64,000 nt of DNA from Chitinophagaceae bacterium (GTDB lineage Bacteria; Bacteroidota; Bacteroidia; Chitinophagales; Chitinophagaceae), in the NCBI GenBank assembly GCA_016715365.1, contig JADKAM010000001.1, positions 1,116,001-1,180,000 on the forward strand. The letters run 5' to 3'. Made by a program: the position numbers and the translations under genes. The notes beneath the pieces were generated by a model, which worked only from the letters and a program-made list of their open reading frames with translations, ran no database searches and was not told the origin of the DNA. This document shows positions 1 through 7,504 of the stretch, one piece after another (position 1 is the stretch's first letter; the number at the start of each line of letters is the position of its first letter).

Positions 1-1028
1 CATTAAAACTGATGGGTGATGTGCAGGAATATTTTATTACCAACAACGTGCAGAATTTTTATAGTGTAAGTATCAGTGGTTATCATATTGCGGAAGCAGG
101 CGCTAATCCAATTACACAACTGGCATTTACGTTATCAAACGGATTTACTTATGTAGAGTACTACTTAAGCCGCGGAATGAATATTGATGATTTTGCGCCC
201 AATCTTTCTTTTTTCTTCAGCAATGGTATGGATCCTGAATATAGTGTGATTGGAAGAGTAGCCAGGAGAATCTGGGCCAAGGCCATGAAAAATAAATACA
301 AGGCCAACGACAGGAGCCAAAAACTAAAATATCATATTCAAACATCTGGTCGCAGTTTGCATGCACAGGAAATTGATTTTAATGATATACGCACAACCCT
401 GCAGGCACTGTATGCCATTTATGATAATTGTAATTCTTTACACACCAACGCTTATGACGAAGCTATTACAACACCTACCGAGGAGAGTGTTAGAAGAGCA
501 ATGGCCATTCAGCTAATCATCAATAGAGAGTTGGGCACAGCAAAAAATGAAAACCCCAACCAGGGTGCATTTTTAATTGAAGAGCTAACAGATATTGTGG
601 AAGAAGCAGTGATGGCCGAGTTTCATCGCTTGACAGAGCGTGGTGGTGTATTAGGTGCAATGGAACGTATGTACCAGCGTAATAAAATTCAGGAAGAGAG
701 TTTGTACTACGAAACTTTAAAACATACCGGTGAATATCCCATTGTTGGTGTAAATACTTTCTTAAACAAAAAAGGCAGTCCTACTATTTTACCAACAGAA
801 GTGATCCGTTCTACTACAGAAGAAAAAGAATTTCAGATAAAAACCCTGCAGTCTTTTCACAAACGCCACGTAGCAAAAAGTGCCGCTATGTTGAAACAAT
901 TGCAACAGGCCGCTGTCAACAATGAAAATCTTTTTGAAGAATTAATGGAAACGGTGAAGTATTGTTCGCTGGGGCAAATTACCAATGCGCTGTATTCAGT
1001 AGGTGGACAGTACAGAAGAAATATGTAA
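1..1028 (+). CDS. icmF: Fused isobutyryl-CoA mutase (IcmF), 3' fragment
   Basis: This is the C-terminal third of an adenosylcobalamin-dependent acyl-CoA mutase; the frame is open through base 1, so the gene starts outside the window and the ATG at 12 is internal. The mutase-barrel sequence SGYHIAEAGANPITQ followed by FFFSNGMDPEYS and the stretch HIQTSGRSLHAQEIDFNDIR is nearly diagnostic of IcmF, in which a B12-binding domain, a MeaB-like GTPase chaperone and the mutase domain are joined in one chain. The family interconverts isobutyryl-CoA and n-butyryl-CoA (some also act on pivalyl- or isovaleryl-CoA). The residues that separate it from methylmalonyl-CoA mutase, and the other domains, lie upstream of the window, so the substrate is inferred from overall similarity. 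No partner gene follows on the same strand. Confidence 0.9.
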   Translation, partial: LKLMGDVQEYFITNNVQNFYSVSISGYHIAEAGANPITQLAFTLSNGFTYVEYYLSRGMNIDDFAPNLSFFFSNGMDPEYSVIGRVARRIWAKAMKNKYKANDRSQKLKYHIQTSGRSLHAQEIDFNDIRTTLQALYAIYDNCNSLHTNAYDEAITTPTEESVRRAMAIQLIINRELGTAKNENPNQGAFLIEELTDIVEEAVMAEFHRLTERGGVLGAMERMYQRNKIQEESLYYETLKHTGEYPIVGVNTFLNKKGSPTILPTEVIRSTTEEKEFQIKTLQSFHKRHVAKSAAMLKQLQQAAVNNENLFEELMETVKYCSLGQITNALYSVGGQYRRNM

Positions 1029-1060
1029 TTGGTATCCTTAACTTTTTATGCTTTTTTTAA

Positions 1061-1537
1061 TTATCTGCCTAAAGGAACTATCAGCGAAAGTTTACATTGC
1101 CGGGCCCTGTTATTTGCAAATCCATTTTGCAGCCCCGGAATAGAAATACGATCCGTAGTTGCTTTCAGTTTTGCTTTCCTGGCTTCACGTTTTAAATCGC
1201 TTGCTTTCTTTGAAAAATGAATGCTGTATAATGCTGCAGCTATTCCAACAAGGGTTACAGCGGAACCTATGATGATTTCATTATTATGATTTTTAGTGTT
1301 TCTGACATAACTACCATTCACATCATAATAATCAATATAACCTACTTTATCGGCAAGGCCATAAATTAAAATGCCTATACCACCCGCTGCGATTACAGGA
1401 CCTGTTGCAACGAGGATGGTACTTGTAGTTCTGGCTCTGCGTGATTTTCTTATTAATTCATCGTGCGAATCCTGCGCAAAGGTTGAAGTGCTAATGCTTA
1501 AAAGAATAAGGATTGAGAGTAGTTTTTTCATTTTCAT
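1061..1537 (-). CDS. Secreted/envelope protein, tandem paralog A (unknown function)
   Basis: I do not recognise a named family. The start is placed at the ATG at 1537 (or 1531), directly before a signal peptide of the form MKMKKLLSILILL ending at TFAQ; the longer frame adds a polar, non-signal N-terminus. The mature part begins with a basic motif (KSRRARTTSTI), then a Gly/Ala-rich hydrophobic helix (VIAAGGIGILIYGLA), a second hydrophobic segment near residues 95-115, a basic SDLKREARKAKLKA helix and a C-terminus ending LSLIVPLGR. It is a near copy of the next upstream gene (1620-2111), with the C-terminal halves very similar at DNA level. The two are in tandem on the minus strand with a strong terminator between them, so this copy probably has its own promoter. 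An inner-membrane or periplasmic location is inferred. Confidence 0.6.
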   Translation of the reverse strand: MKMKKLLSILILLSISTSTFAQDSHDELIRKSRRARTTSTILVATGPVIAAGGIGILIYGLADKVGYIDYYDVNGSYVRNTKNHNNEIIIGSAVTLVGIAAALYSIHFSKKASDLKREARKAKLKATTDRISIPGLQNGFANNRARQCKLSLIVPLGR

Positions 1538-1569
1538 AATCTTTAAGTGAGCAATTTTTTTTACAGGTT

Positions 1570-1610
1570 GCAATAAAAAACCGGAACAATCTGCTCCGGT
1601 TTTTTATTGC
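1570..1610 (-). terminator. Strong intrinsic terminator between tandem paralogs
   Basis: A perfect 16-bp stem (1570-1585 with 1595-1610) encloses a 9-nt loop. Its core is CCGGA/TCCGG flanked by A6/T6, so it could end transcripts in either direction. It lies 10 bases downstream of the stop of the minus-strand gene 1620-2111 and just inside the leader of gene 1061-1537, separating the two paralogs transcriptionally. Confidence 0.8.
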
Positions 1611-1619
1611 TGTTTTTAA

Positions 1620-2111
1620 TTATCTGCCTAAAGGAACTATCAGCGAAAGCTTAAATTGCCGGGCCCTGTTATTTGCAAACCCGTTTTGCAAACCCGGAAT
1701 AGAAATACGGTCCGTAGATGCTTTCAGTTTTGCTTTCCTGGCTTCACGTTTTAAATCGCTTGCTTTGTTTGAAAAATGAATGCTGGTTAAAGCAAGGGCT
1801 ATACCGGCAGCTGCACCCGCAGCACCAATTATAATTTCAGTGGTATATTTTTTGGCGGGGGCATCTCCAACGTAATTACCATTTGCATCAAATAGAGGTT
1901 CGGGTTCGGCTATTTCATTTTGCAATAATCCATAAATTAATGTTCCAATACCGCCAGCTGCAATAACCGGCCCGGTTGCAACCATAATGGTACTGGTAGT
2001 TCTTGCCCTGCGTGATTTTCGCATTAATTCATCATAGTCGCCATCTTGCGCAAAGGCCGTGGATGTAACAGTTAAAAGGGTCAGGATCGTAAATAAAGTC
2101 TTCATATGCAT
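1620..2111 (-). CDS. Secreted/envelope protein, tandem paralog B (unknown function)
   Basis: This is the paralog of the downstream gene 1061-1537 and has the same plan: signal peptide (start ATG at 2111 or 2105; MKTLFTILTLLTVTSTAFAQ), basic KSRRARTTSTI motif, Gly/Ala-rich hydrophobic segment, a variable central loop (PEPLFDANGNYVGDAPAKK here, a different Tyr/Asn-rich loop in the other copy), a second hydrophobic segment (GAAGAAAGIALAL) and an identical C-terminal pattern (KASTDRISIPGLQ and LSLIVPLGR). The loop between the hydrophobic segments is the only strongly diverged part, which suggests a duplicated scaffold with a free surface loop. No catalytic motif is visible. Function unknown; an envelope location is inferred from the signal peptide and hydrophobic helices. 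Confidence 0.6.
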   Translation of the reverse strand: MHMKTLFTILTLLTVTSTAFAQDGDYDELMRKSRRARTTSTIMVATGPVIAAGGIGTLIYGLLQNEIAEPEPLFDANGNYVGDAPAKKYTTEIIIGAAGAAAGIALALTSIHFSNKASDLKREARKAKLKASTDRISIPGLQNGFANNRARQFKLSLIVPLGR

Positions 2112-2209
2112 AGTTTTAGTTTTAGAAAACACAAAGGTATATGAAAACATATTTCACAAATGTTAACGGTATAAACTTATAAATAAAAAAAGGTAAAGAC
2201 TTTAGCCGT

Positions 2210-2422
2210 TTATTTCAACTCTATACAAAAATACCCGGCTGTGGATACGATACTTTCAACTTCTGCTGCAGGTATGTTTTCGGCTACTACCCTCAATATT
2301 TTGTCGCAATCATGCAGGTCTACATTCCATTCTTTAATATACGGATGCAGGTTTAAAGCAGGCCTCACATTTTTAATGTGACTGGTATTTGTAAGGTTGG
2401 TTTTAAAAACAAGAATCTGCAT
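2210..2422 (-). CDS. Small hypothetical protein, HMA-like fold possible
   Basis: A 70-residue protein read from the ATG at 2422. The frame stays open to 2488, but that extension translates a GC-rich CCGCC/GGCGG hairpin repeat into a low-complexity Gly/Ser/Pro stretch, so it is unlikely to be real. The sequence starts MQILVFKTNL and alternates short strands and helices (VRPALNLHPYIKEWNVDLHDCDKIL... ending GYFCIELK) in a pattern resembling the beta-alpha-beta-beta-alpha-beta ferredoxin-like fold of heavy-metal-associated domains, but it lacks the CxxC metal motif. Fold assignment is inference; function is unknown. Confidence 0.5.
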   Translation of the reverse strand: MQILVFKTNLTNTSHIKNVRPALNLHPYIKEWNVDLHDCDKILRVVAENIPAAEVESIVSTAGYFCIELK

Positions 2423-2559
2423 ACCCCCTCCGCTTCCGCCAACCGGCGGAGAAACTCTAGATGCTTCATGGAAGTTAGAATTATTCAATTATGTAAGCGT
2501 ATGGTTGTGTTTAAAAAAGGCTTCTATAATTTGGGTGTTCAGGTTCCTTTTTTCTTCTA

Positions 2560-2919
2560 CTAAGGCTCAGGACTGGCGGAGGGTGTTTGGGTATTCCACC
2601 TGCTGCCGCATTTGTTTTTCCACTCGGCTTTAAATTTTTCCCTTTCTTCCGGTGTCATTCCGGCAAACTTGTCTTTCATTTCCATCCACTTGCCTTTGTT
2701 GCGCCAGCCAGTTCTGTGACGGCCGCCGCCAAAGCCACCAAATAAAATTTTACTAAGCAGTAAAATACCCAGTGCCTGTATAAATGTGATGGCTTTTACA
2801 CCCAGTACGGCGGGTAAAATAGCATTCCATAAACCCATAACCACCAGGCCAAATACCAGTATGGCTGCAATGCCAAATACCAATATCATCAATCCTTTTT
2901 TAATCCAAAACTTTTTCAT
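2560..2919 (-). CDS. Small inner-membrane protein linked to ECF sigma factor
   Basis: A 119-residue protein with two predicted membrane helices in its first half (about residues 9-30 and 32-57) and a hydrophilic basic tail with a GGFGGGRHRTGW stretch and a helical MKDKFAGMTPEEREKFKAEW segment. It begins 19 bases after the stop of the ECF sigma factor gene and is almost certainly co-transcribed with it. Its place suggests it could modulate that sigma factor, but there is no recognisable anti-sigma domain, so this is inference from position only. I do not recognise a named family. Confidence 0.6.
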   Translation of the reverse strand: MKKFWIKKGLMILVFGIAAILVFGLVVMGLWNAILPAVLGVKAITFIQALGILLLSKILFGGFGGGRHRTGWRNKGKWMEMKDKFAGMTPEEREKFKAEWKNKCGSRWNTQTPSASPEP

Positions 2920-2938
2920 TGTATATAATTTTTTGATT

Positions 2939-3508
2939 TTAATAATTTAATAATTCATCTTTTAAGACCGCCAGGCGGTTTCGCAAATGCAGAACTGCAT
3001 AACGTTTACGGCTGATAAGTGTGGCCACACTTTCACCTGTTTGTCCGGCTATATCTTTAAACGATACCCCTTCAATTTCATTTAGTATAAACACATCCCT
3101 TTGTTCAGCCGGTAATTCATCCAGCGCTGCTTTTAACTCTTCCCAAAAAATATTGCGCAGGTATTCTGTTTCCGGTGTAGCGTTTGCCGGTAGCAGCATT
3201 TCTTTCCAGTTAAAATTTTCATCATCGCCTTCGGCGTTGCTGAAAATATCATCAGCCAGCGGCAATTTATGTTTGCGGTAATTATCGGTTATTTTATTAC
3301 GGGCTACTTTGTACAGCCAGCCGGTTGCCTGTTCAATAGGCTCGGTATTACCGGCAAACTGGTAAAAAACTTCCTGCAGAATGTCCTCCGCATCCTCGGT
3401 ACTGGCTACCCGTTGTTTGATAAACCCAAACAAACGGTTGCTTATTGATTTTATGGTGTTGGTAATATTTTTATTACGCTCGGCTGTCATTTCTATGGCT
3501 AATGTCAT
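2939..3508 (-). CDS. ECF-type RNA polymerase sigma factor
   Basis: A sigma-70 family factor of the extracytoplasmic-function type, directing RNA polymerase to a dedicated promoter set. Region 2 is seen at about residues 24-81 (DAEDILQEVFYQF, then ATGWLYKVARNKITDNYRKHK), and region 4 at about 132-176 (LPAEQRDVFILNEIEGVSFKDIA, then a helix-turn-helix ending SRKRYAVLHLR). Regions 1.1 and 3 are absent, as expected; 189 residues is the normal ECF length. The start is an ATG with no in-frame competitor. It heads a two-gene unit with the small membrane protein 2560-2919. No classical anti-sigma gene is adjacent. The regulon cannot be told from this sequence. Confidence 0.9.
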   Translation of the reverse strand: MTLAIEMTAERNKNITNTIKSISNRLFGFIKQRVASTEDAEDILQEVFYQFAGNTEPIEQATGWLYKVARNKITDNYRKHKLPLADDIFSNAEGDDENFNWKEMLLPANATPETEYLRNIFWEELKAALDELPAEQRDVFILNEIEGVSFKDIAGQTGESVATLISRKRYAVLHLRNRLAVLKDELLNY

Positions 3509-3619
3509 TGCTTCGTCTTTCTATACTATTAATGACGAACAGGCATTAAAAATGTTTTAAACTGCTTAAAAATATTTTAAGATAGCATTTCCTGCCCTTA
3601 ATAAGCACAAAAGGGGTTT

Positions 3620-3724
3620 ATGCCGACCAGAAGCTTACATATTCCAGTCAATTCCCTGTCGGCATAATACCATCTAATATTTCAACATAGTCCTGCGGAC
3701 TACTTATGAAATAAAGATGGTATT
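3620..3724. repeat. Two nested/adjacent inverted repeats at the end of the CAP gene
   Basis: First, the 8-bp arms 3620-3627 (ATGCCGAC) and 3658-3665 (GTCGGCAT) are perfect. Second, a near-palindrome spans 3666-3724: outer 10-bp arms AATACCATCT/AGATGGTATT (3666-3675 and 3715-3724), a middle ATTTCA/TGAAAT pair (3679-3684 and 3707-3712) and an inner TAGTCC/GGACTA pair (3688-3693 and 3697-3702) around a TGC loop. The structure overlaps the stop codon of the CAP gene at 3723 and has no T-tract, so it is not a standard intrinsic terminator; it may protect the 3' end or be a worn repeat. Confidence 0.6.
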
Positions 3725-4370
3725 AATAGTAGAAATCGAGCACGGCGTTGGTACCGTATCTTTTATGAGGTTGTATGGATACTCCAAGCTTTGTATAATT
3801 TGTCAGACATACAATCCGGTGGCCAAGAGAGGGTATTCCTTCATCAATAAGGAGCGATAAAATGATATCGAGTGGGTCTTTATGGCCATAATCGCAACAT
3901 TCGCCGTAGTAATGTTTCTTTAATTTAGAATCTGGTACTTTACGTTCATGGCCAACATAACCGGTAATACCGGATTGATATGCATGTGATTTTGCACTGA
4001 TGAAACAGTCTTTATCCGGATAAAGTATCTGTAAAGGCGGCAGTGTAAGCAATGTATTAACCAGCGATTTAAAATAATACGTATCATCTGCCAGGTAGCC
4101 GTTGCCTGATAAAGCAGGATATTTTTTTAGTACCGTATTGGCAAAAAGGGCAGGGTAGCTGCGTATGAGATTTAAAATATAGATAACTTCTTTTTCGGAA
4201 TTACTGAGATAGGCCGCATTAACAGCCGTATTGCATTTGCTGTATTTAACATCATTCCATTCGTTGCTGTATAAAGCCAGCGGAGAAACAGCACCAGCAG
4301 CCATATTACTGTTTTGCGAAAACAATAATAAAGAAGATAATGATAAAAATAAGGTGAAAAGACTTTTCAT
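3723..4370 (-). CDS. Secreted CAP-domain (SCP/PR-1-like) protein
   Basis: A 215-residue exported protein. An N-terminal signal peptide (MKSLFTLFLSLSSLLLFSQ, about 1-19) is followed by a short linker and a CAP superfamily fold: an initial helix (NSEKEVIYILNLIRSYPALF), the His-containing AKSHAYQSG segment, GHERKVP, a GECCDYG segment and the typical late signature ILSLLIDEGIPSLGHR with a final NAVLDFYY strand. Bacterial CAP proteins are secreted and mostly of unknown biochemical role (metal-, lipid- or peptidoglycan-related functions are proposed for some). It stands alone on the minus strand; its stop codon lies inside an inverted repeat. The family is fairly clear; the role is not. Confidence 0.75.
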   Translation of the reverse strand: MKSLFTLFLSLSSLLLFSQNSNMAAGAVSPLALYSNEWNDVKYSKCNTAVNAAYLSNSEKEVIYILNLIRSYPALFANTVLKKYPALSGNGYLADDTYYFKSLVNTLLTLPPLQILYPDKDCFISAKSHAYQSGITGYVGHERKVPDSKLKKHYYGECCDYGHKDPLDIILSLLIDEGIPSLGHRIVCLTNYTKLGVSIQPHKRYGTNAVLDFYY

Positions 4371-4473
4371 TTACCGGGAGTAGGATTACTTTACGGCAAG
4401 CTGCATATTTTATTGTGTAAGAAAAAATTTCAGGCACCTTTTTACGAAAGGATTAACAGATTAGTATTGTCTG

Positions 4474-5328
4474 TCAATATGTATTGGTCATATCCTCATC
4501 CACACAAATAATATAATCTGCCTTGCCTTTATTTTCGGCCAGCAGTTCTTTTATATTTTTTTGAGATACGGTTGTAATGGTTGCATACTTCAGATCGGGC
4601 TGTTTTCTTTTTAAGTACCAGTTAATACCATCATAATTCTCTGAATGAAAAGAACCGTTATAATGTATGAACAGGTTACCTGGCTTAAAATTCTGCAGAA
4701 TAAAGTATGCCATGGTAGCGTCTTTACTGGCCTGTGCTTTTGGCATATTGGGGCCGCCGTGCCCACCCATCATCTCAATCATTTTTACGTAACCTGGCAG
4801 CTGGGCATCATAGTCGAATGGCAAAGGAGCAATCCATTTTTTTTCTAAAGCCGGTAAAGTATCCAACGCTTCAAAACCCTTTTTTGAAACCAGCGAAGCA
4901 TGGCGCCTTGGAATATTGGTGGCGATAAATGGTGCATTTTTTTCTTTGGCAAAATTTACAATGGGTGCATAGTCTGTTTTGTAATTACTCCATAAGCGGG
5001 CTGATGAATCTAAACCCTTGGCTGATAATTTGCCGGCCAGGTAATCATTTAATGCCTGCTGGTTATCGGCTTCAAACATTTCGGCGCCAAAAGTTAAATT
5101 TCTTTTTTCACTCAGATCTTTTGCCACAGCCAGCTCAAGCCAATGCGAAATAGCGTTGTTATGAAACTCCCCAAAAAGCACGATGTCTTTTTTAGCCAGT
5201 TGTTTTATCATTTTGTTATAAGATACTTTCTTCCCTTCGGCATTATACAAAATATAAGCAGGCTTTTGCTGGGCAAAAGCAATAACTGAATTTGTAAGCA
5301 GCAGCATAAAAACCAAATATTTCTTCAT
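4474..5328 (-). CDS. ChaN-like haem-binding/Tiki-superfamily secreted protein
   Basis: A 284-residue exported protein with a signal peptide (MKKYLVFMLLLTNSVIAFA). The mature part carries the ChaN/PF04187 pattern: DIVLFGEFHNNAISHWLE near residues 48-65, GAEMFEADNQQALNDYL, a central YAPIVNFAKE segment and the late FIHYNGSFHSENYDGINWYL motif. Campylobacter ChaN is an iron-regulated lipoprotein that stacks two haems; other members of the wider superfamily are proteases or hydrolases. There is no lipobox here, so it is more likely periplasmic than lipid-anchored. No haem-uptake genes are adjacent. The family call is good; the ligand is inferred. Confidence 0.8.
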   Translation of the reverse strand: MKKYLVFMLLLTNSVIAFAQQKPAYILYNAEGKKVSYNKMIKQLAKKDIVLFGEFHNNAISHWLELAVAKDLSEKRNLTFGAEMFEADNQQALNDYLAGKLSAKGLDSSARLWSNYKTDYAPIVNFAKEKNAPFIATNIPRRHASLVSKKGFEALDTLPALEKKWIAPLPFDYDAQLPGYVKMIEMMGGHGGPNMPKAQASKDATMAYFILQNFKPGNLFIHYNGSFHSENYDGINWYLKRKQPDLKYATITTVSQKNIKELLAENKGKADYIICVDEDMTNTY

Positions 5329-5548
5329 ACAACAGGTTTAATAAAAATTGAAAATACACAAACAAACATTCAACACAAACACTATAAAGATACAAAAGCA
5401 GAAAATGATACCGAATAATACTTATACTTTGAACTTTATGTAAAAGCGTTTGTTGAAATAATGTAAAGTTTATTTTTAAAACATCCGTTAACCGGCAACT
5501 TAATTGTAAATTTACGAACTCTATTTTTCAAACTTCATTTCAAATATT

Positions 5549-6592
5549 ATGTCTTCAACAAAAACTTATGCAGCGCAGGATGCTGCCGCACCACTTGCAC
5601 CCTGGACAATCAACCGCCGGGATCCCAAACCACATGATGTGGATATACAGATCTTGTACTGCGGTGTTTGCCACAGTGATTTACACACAGCCCGTAACGA
5701 ATGGCACAATACTGTTTACCCCTGTGTTCCGGGGCATGAAATTGTAGGAAAAATTACAGCCGTGGGAAGCCACGTAAAAAAATTCAAAGTGGGCGACCTG
5801 GCAGGCGTTGGTTGCCTGGTTGACAGTTGCCGTGAGTGCGATAATTGTAAGGAAGGGCTGGAACAGTTTTGCAGTAATGGCATGGTTGGTACTTATAATG
5901 GCAATGAAAAAGATGGCAGTGGAATAACGTATGGCGGTTACAGTAAATCAATTGTGGTGCATGAAGATTTTGTTTTGCGTATCTCTGATAAATTGCCGCT
6001 GGAAGCTGTTGCTCCTTTGCTTTGCGCCGGTATTACCACTTATTCTCCCTTGCGCCACTGGAAAATAGGAAAAGGACATAAAGTAGCGGTGCTAGGCTTG
6101 GGCGGGCTTGGGCACATGGGTGTAAAGTTGGCTGTTTCTATGGGTGCAGATGTTACCATGCTGAGCCACACAGCCTCCAAGGAAAAAGATGCCCAACGCC
6201 TGGGTGCACATCATTTTGTACTTACCAGCGATGCAGAGCAGATCAAAAAAGTAATGGGGAGCTTTGATTTTATCCTGGATACTGTATCTGCAGATCATGA
6301 TTATAATTTTTACCTGGGTTTACTGCGTACCAATGGCGTAATGGTTTGTGTGGGTGCTCCGCCATCGCCGGCACAGGTACCTGCCTTTAACCTCATTTTC
6401 GGAAGAAAAAGCCTGGCTGGTTCTTTAATTGGCGGTATACCGGAAACACAGGAAATGCTTGATTACTGTGCCGAACATAATATTGTAAGCGATATAGAAC
6501 TGATTGCTATGAAAGATATTAATGAGGCTTATGAAAGACTGCTGAAAGGAGATGTACGGTACAGGTTTGTGATTGATATGGCAACCTTGTAG
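5549..6592 (+). CDS. Zinc-dependent NAD(P) alcohol dehydrogenase (cinnamyl-alcohol/YahK type)
   Basis: A medium-chain dehydrogenase/reductase of 347 residues that interconverts alcohols and aldehydes, probably with NADPH as in YahK/YjgB-type relatives. Catalytic zinc ligands are visible in CGVCHSD (Cys41) and PGHE (His63-Glu64). The structural zinc site is Cys94, Cys97, Cys100 and Cys108. The Rossmann motif GLGGLGHMG follows near residue 180. Length and order are normal for the family. The ATG at 5549 follows a 220-base intergenic region holding a TAAATTTA element (7 of 8 matches to TAnnTTTG) near 5508. It is a single-gene unit ended by the terminator at 6616-6645. The physiological substrate is not evident. 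Confidence 0.9.
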   Translation: MSSTKTYAAQDAAAPLAPWTINRRDPKPHDVDIQILYCGVCHSDLHTARNEWHNTVYPCVPGHEIVGKITAVGSHVKKFKVGDLAGVGCLVDSCRECDNCKEGLEQFCSNGMVGTYNGNEKDGSGITYGGYSKSIVVHEDFVLRISDKLPLEAVAPLLCAGITTYSPLRHWKIGKGHKVAVLGLGGLGHMGVKLAVSMGADVTMLSHTASKEKDAQRLGAHHFVLTSDAEQIKKVMGSFDFILDTVSADHDYNFYLGLLRTNGVMVCVGAPPSPAQVPAFNLIFGRKSLAGSLIGGIPETQEMLDYCAEHNIVSDIELIAMKDINEAYERLLKGDVRYRFVIDMATL

Positions 6593-6615
6593 CATATTGG
6601 ATTCTGAACGTAATT

Positions 6616-6645
6616 AAAGCTGCCGTAACTGGCAGCTTTTTATTT
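6616..6645 (+). terminator. Intrinsic terminator after alcohol dehydrogenase
   Basis: Perfect 9-bp stem AAAGCTGCC (6616-6624) / GGCAGCTTT (6631-6639), 6-nt loop, followed by a T-rich tract, 24 bases after the dehydrogenase stop. Confidence 0.8.
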
Positions 6646-6691
6646 TTTGAAGAAATGCATAATCAGTTTTGCAGTAACTTTCCATTTTAAT

Positions 6692-7504
6692 ATGCGTATG
6701 AAGTATTCTCTGTTTTCGCTAATATTGATTGTGATGCTGGGTAATAGTTGCAGCACCGGTAAATATGCCGCCAGCAATAAAATATATAAACAACAGGCAA
6801 AAGCTTTTGCCAGTGAGTTAAAAAAGCAACCTGCCGGTGTTGACAGTGCCATGATGGCCGGCCAATGGGTGGGCACTACCAATTTTGGAATGCGTAAACC
6901 CAACTTTGTAATCATACACCATACCGCACAAACAGCCTGTGATACTACGCTCAGAACTTTCACATTGCCCCGTACACAGGTGAGTGCCCATTATGTTATT
7001 TGTAAAGATGGCACCATCAACCACATGCTGAACGATTACCTGCGGGCATGGCATGCAGGCAACAGCAAATGGGGCAATGTTACCGATGTAAACAGTGTAA
7101 GCATTGGCATTGAACTGGACAATAATGGCTTTGAACCTTTCAGCGAAGCACAGATAAAAAGTTTACTGGATGTACTGAAAAAACTTAAAAAGGATAACAA
7201 TATACCTACTGCCAATTTTATAGGCCATGCTGATATTGCACCCAAAAGAAAAGTAGATCCCAATAAATATTTTCCGTGGCAACAACTGGCGGCCAATGGT
7301 TTTGGTAACTGGTATGATACGGCGAATGTAAAACTGCCGGAAAATTTTAATGCTATGCAGGGCTTACGCATTATTGGTTACGATACTAAAGATTCGGTTG
7401 CCGCCACCAGGGCTTTTAAACTGCATTTTGTACAGCAGGATGTGGAAGCAAAACTTACCGATGCCGACAGGAAAATTATTTACGATCTCTACAGAAAATA
7501 TTAA
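6692..7504 (+). CDS. N-acetylmuramoyl-L-alanine amidase (amidase_2/AmiD type), lipoprotein
   Basis: A zinc amidase that cleaves the bond between MurNAc and the stem peptide in peptidoglycan recycling or remodelling. The ATG at 6692 (or 6698) gives a lipoprotein signal ending in LGNSC; the frame is open from 6647, but that part overlaps the preceding terminator. Zinc and catalytic motifs of the PGRP-like fold are present: VIIHHTAQ, the Tyr of AHYVI with AWHAGNS, SIGIELDN, and FIGHADIAPKRKVDP with the second His and the Asp. The C-terminal GLRIIGYDTKD... region resembles the peptidoglycan-binding end of AmiD relatives. The gene ends convergently with the flippase gene, the two stops sharing the self-complementary TTAA at 7501-7504. 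An outer-membrane location is inferred. Confidence 0.88.
   Translation: MRMKYSLFSLILIVMLGNSCSTGKYAASNKIYKQQAKAFASELKKQPAGVDSAMMAGQWVGTTNFGMRKPNFVIIHHTAQTACDTTLRTFTLPRTQVSAHYVICKDGTINHMLNDYLRAWHAGNSKWGNVTDVNSVSIGIELDNNGFEPFSEAQIKSLLDVLKKLKKDNNIPTANFIGHADIAPKRKVDPNKYFPWQQLAANGFGNWYDTANVKLPENFNAMQGLRIIGYDTKDSVAATRAFKLHFVQQDVEAKLTDADRKIIYDLYRKY

Noticed and set aside
2423..2488. N-terminal extension of the small gene ending at 2210
   Set aside because: It translates a GC-rich CCGCC/GGCGG hairpin repeat into low-complexity Gly/Ser/Pro; the ATG at 2422 gives a compact domain.
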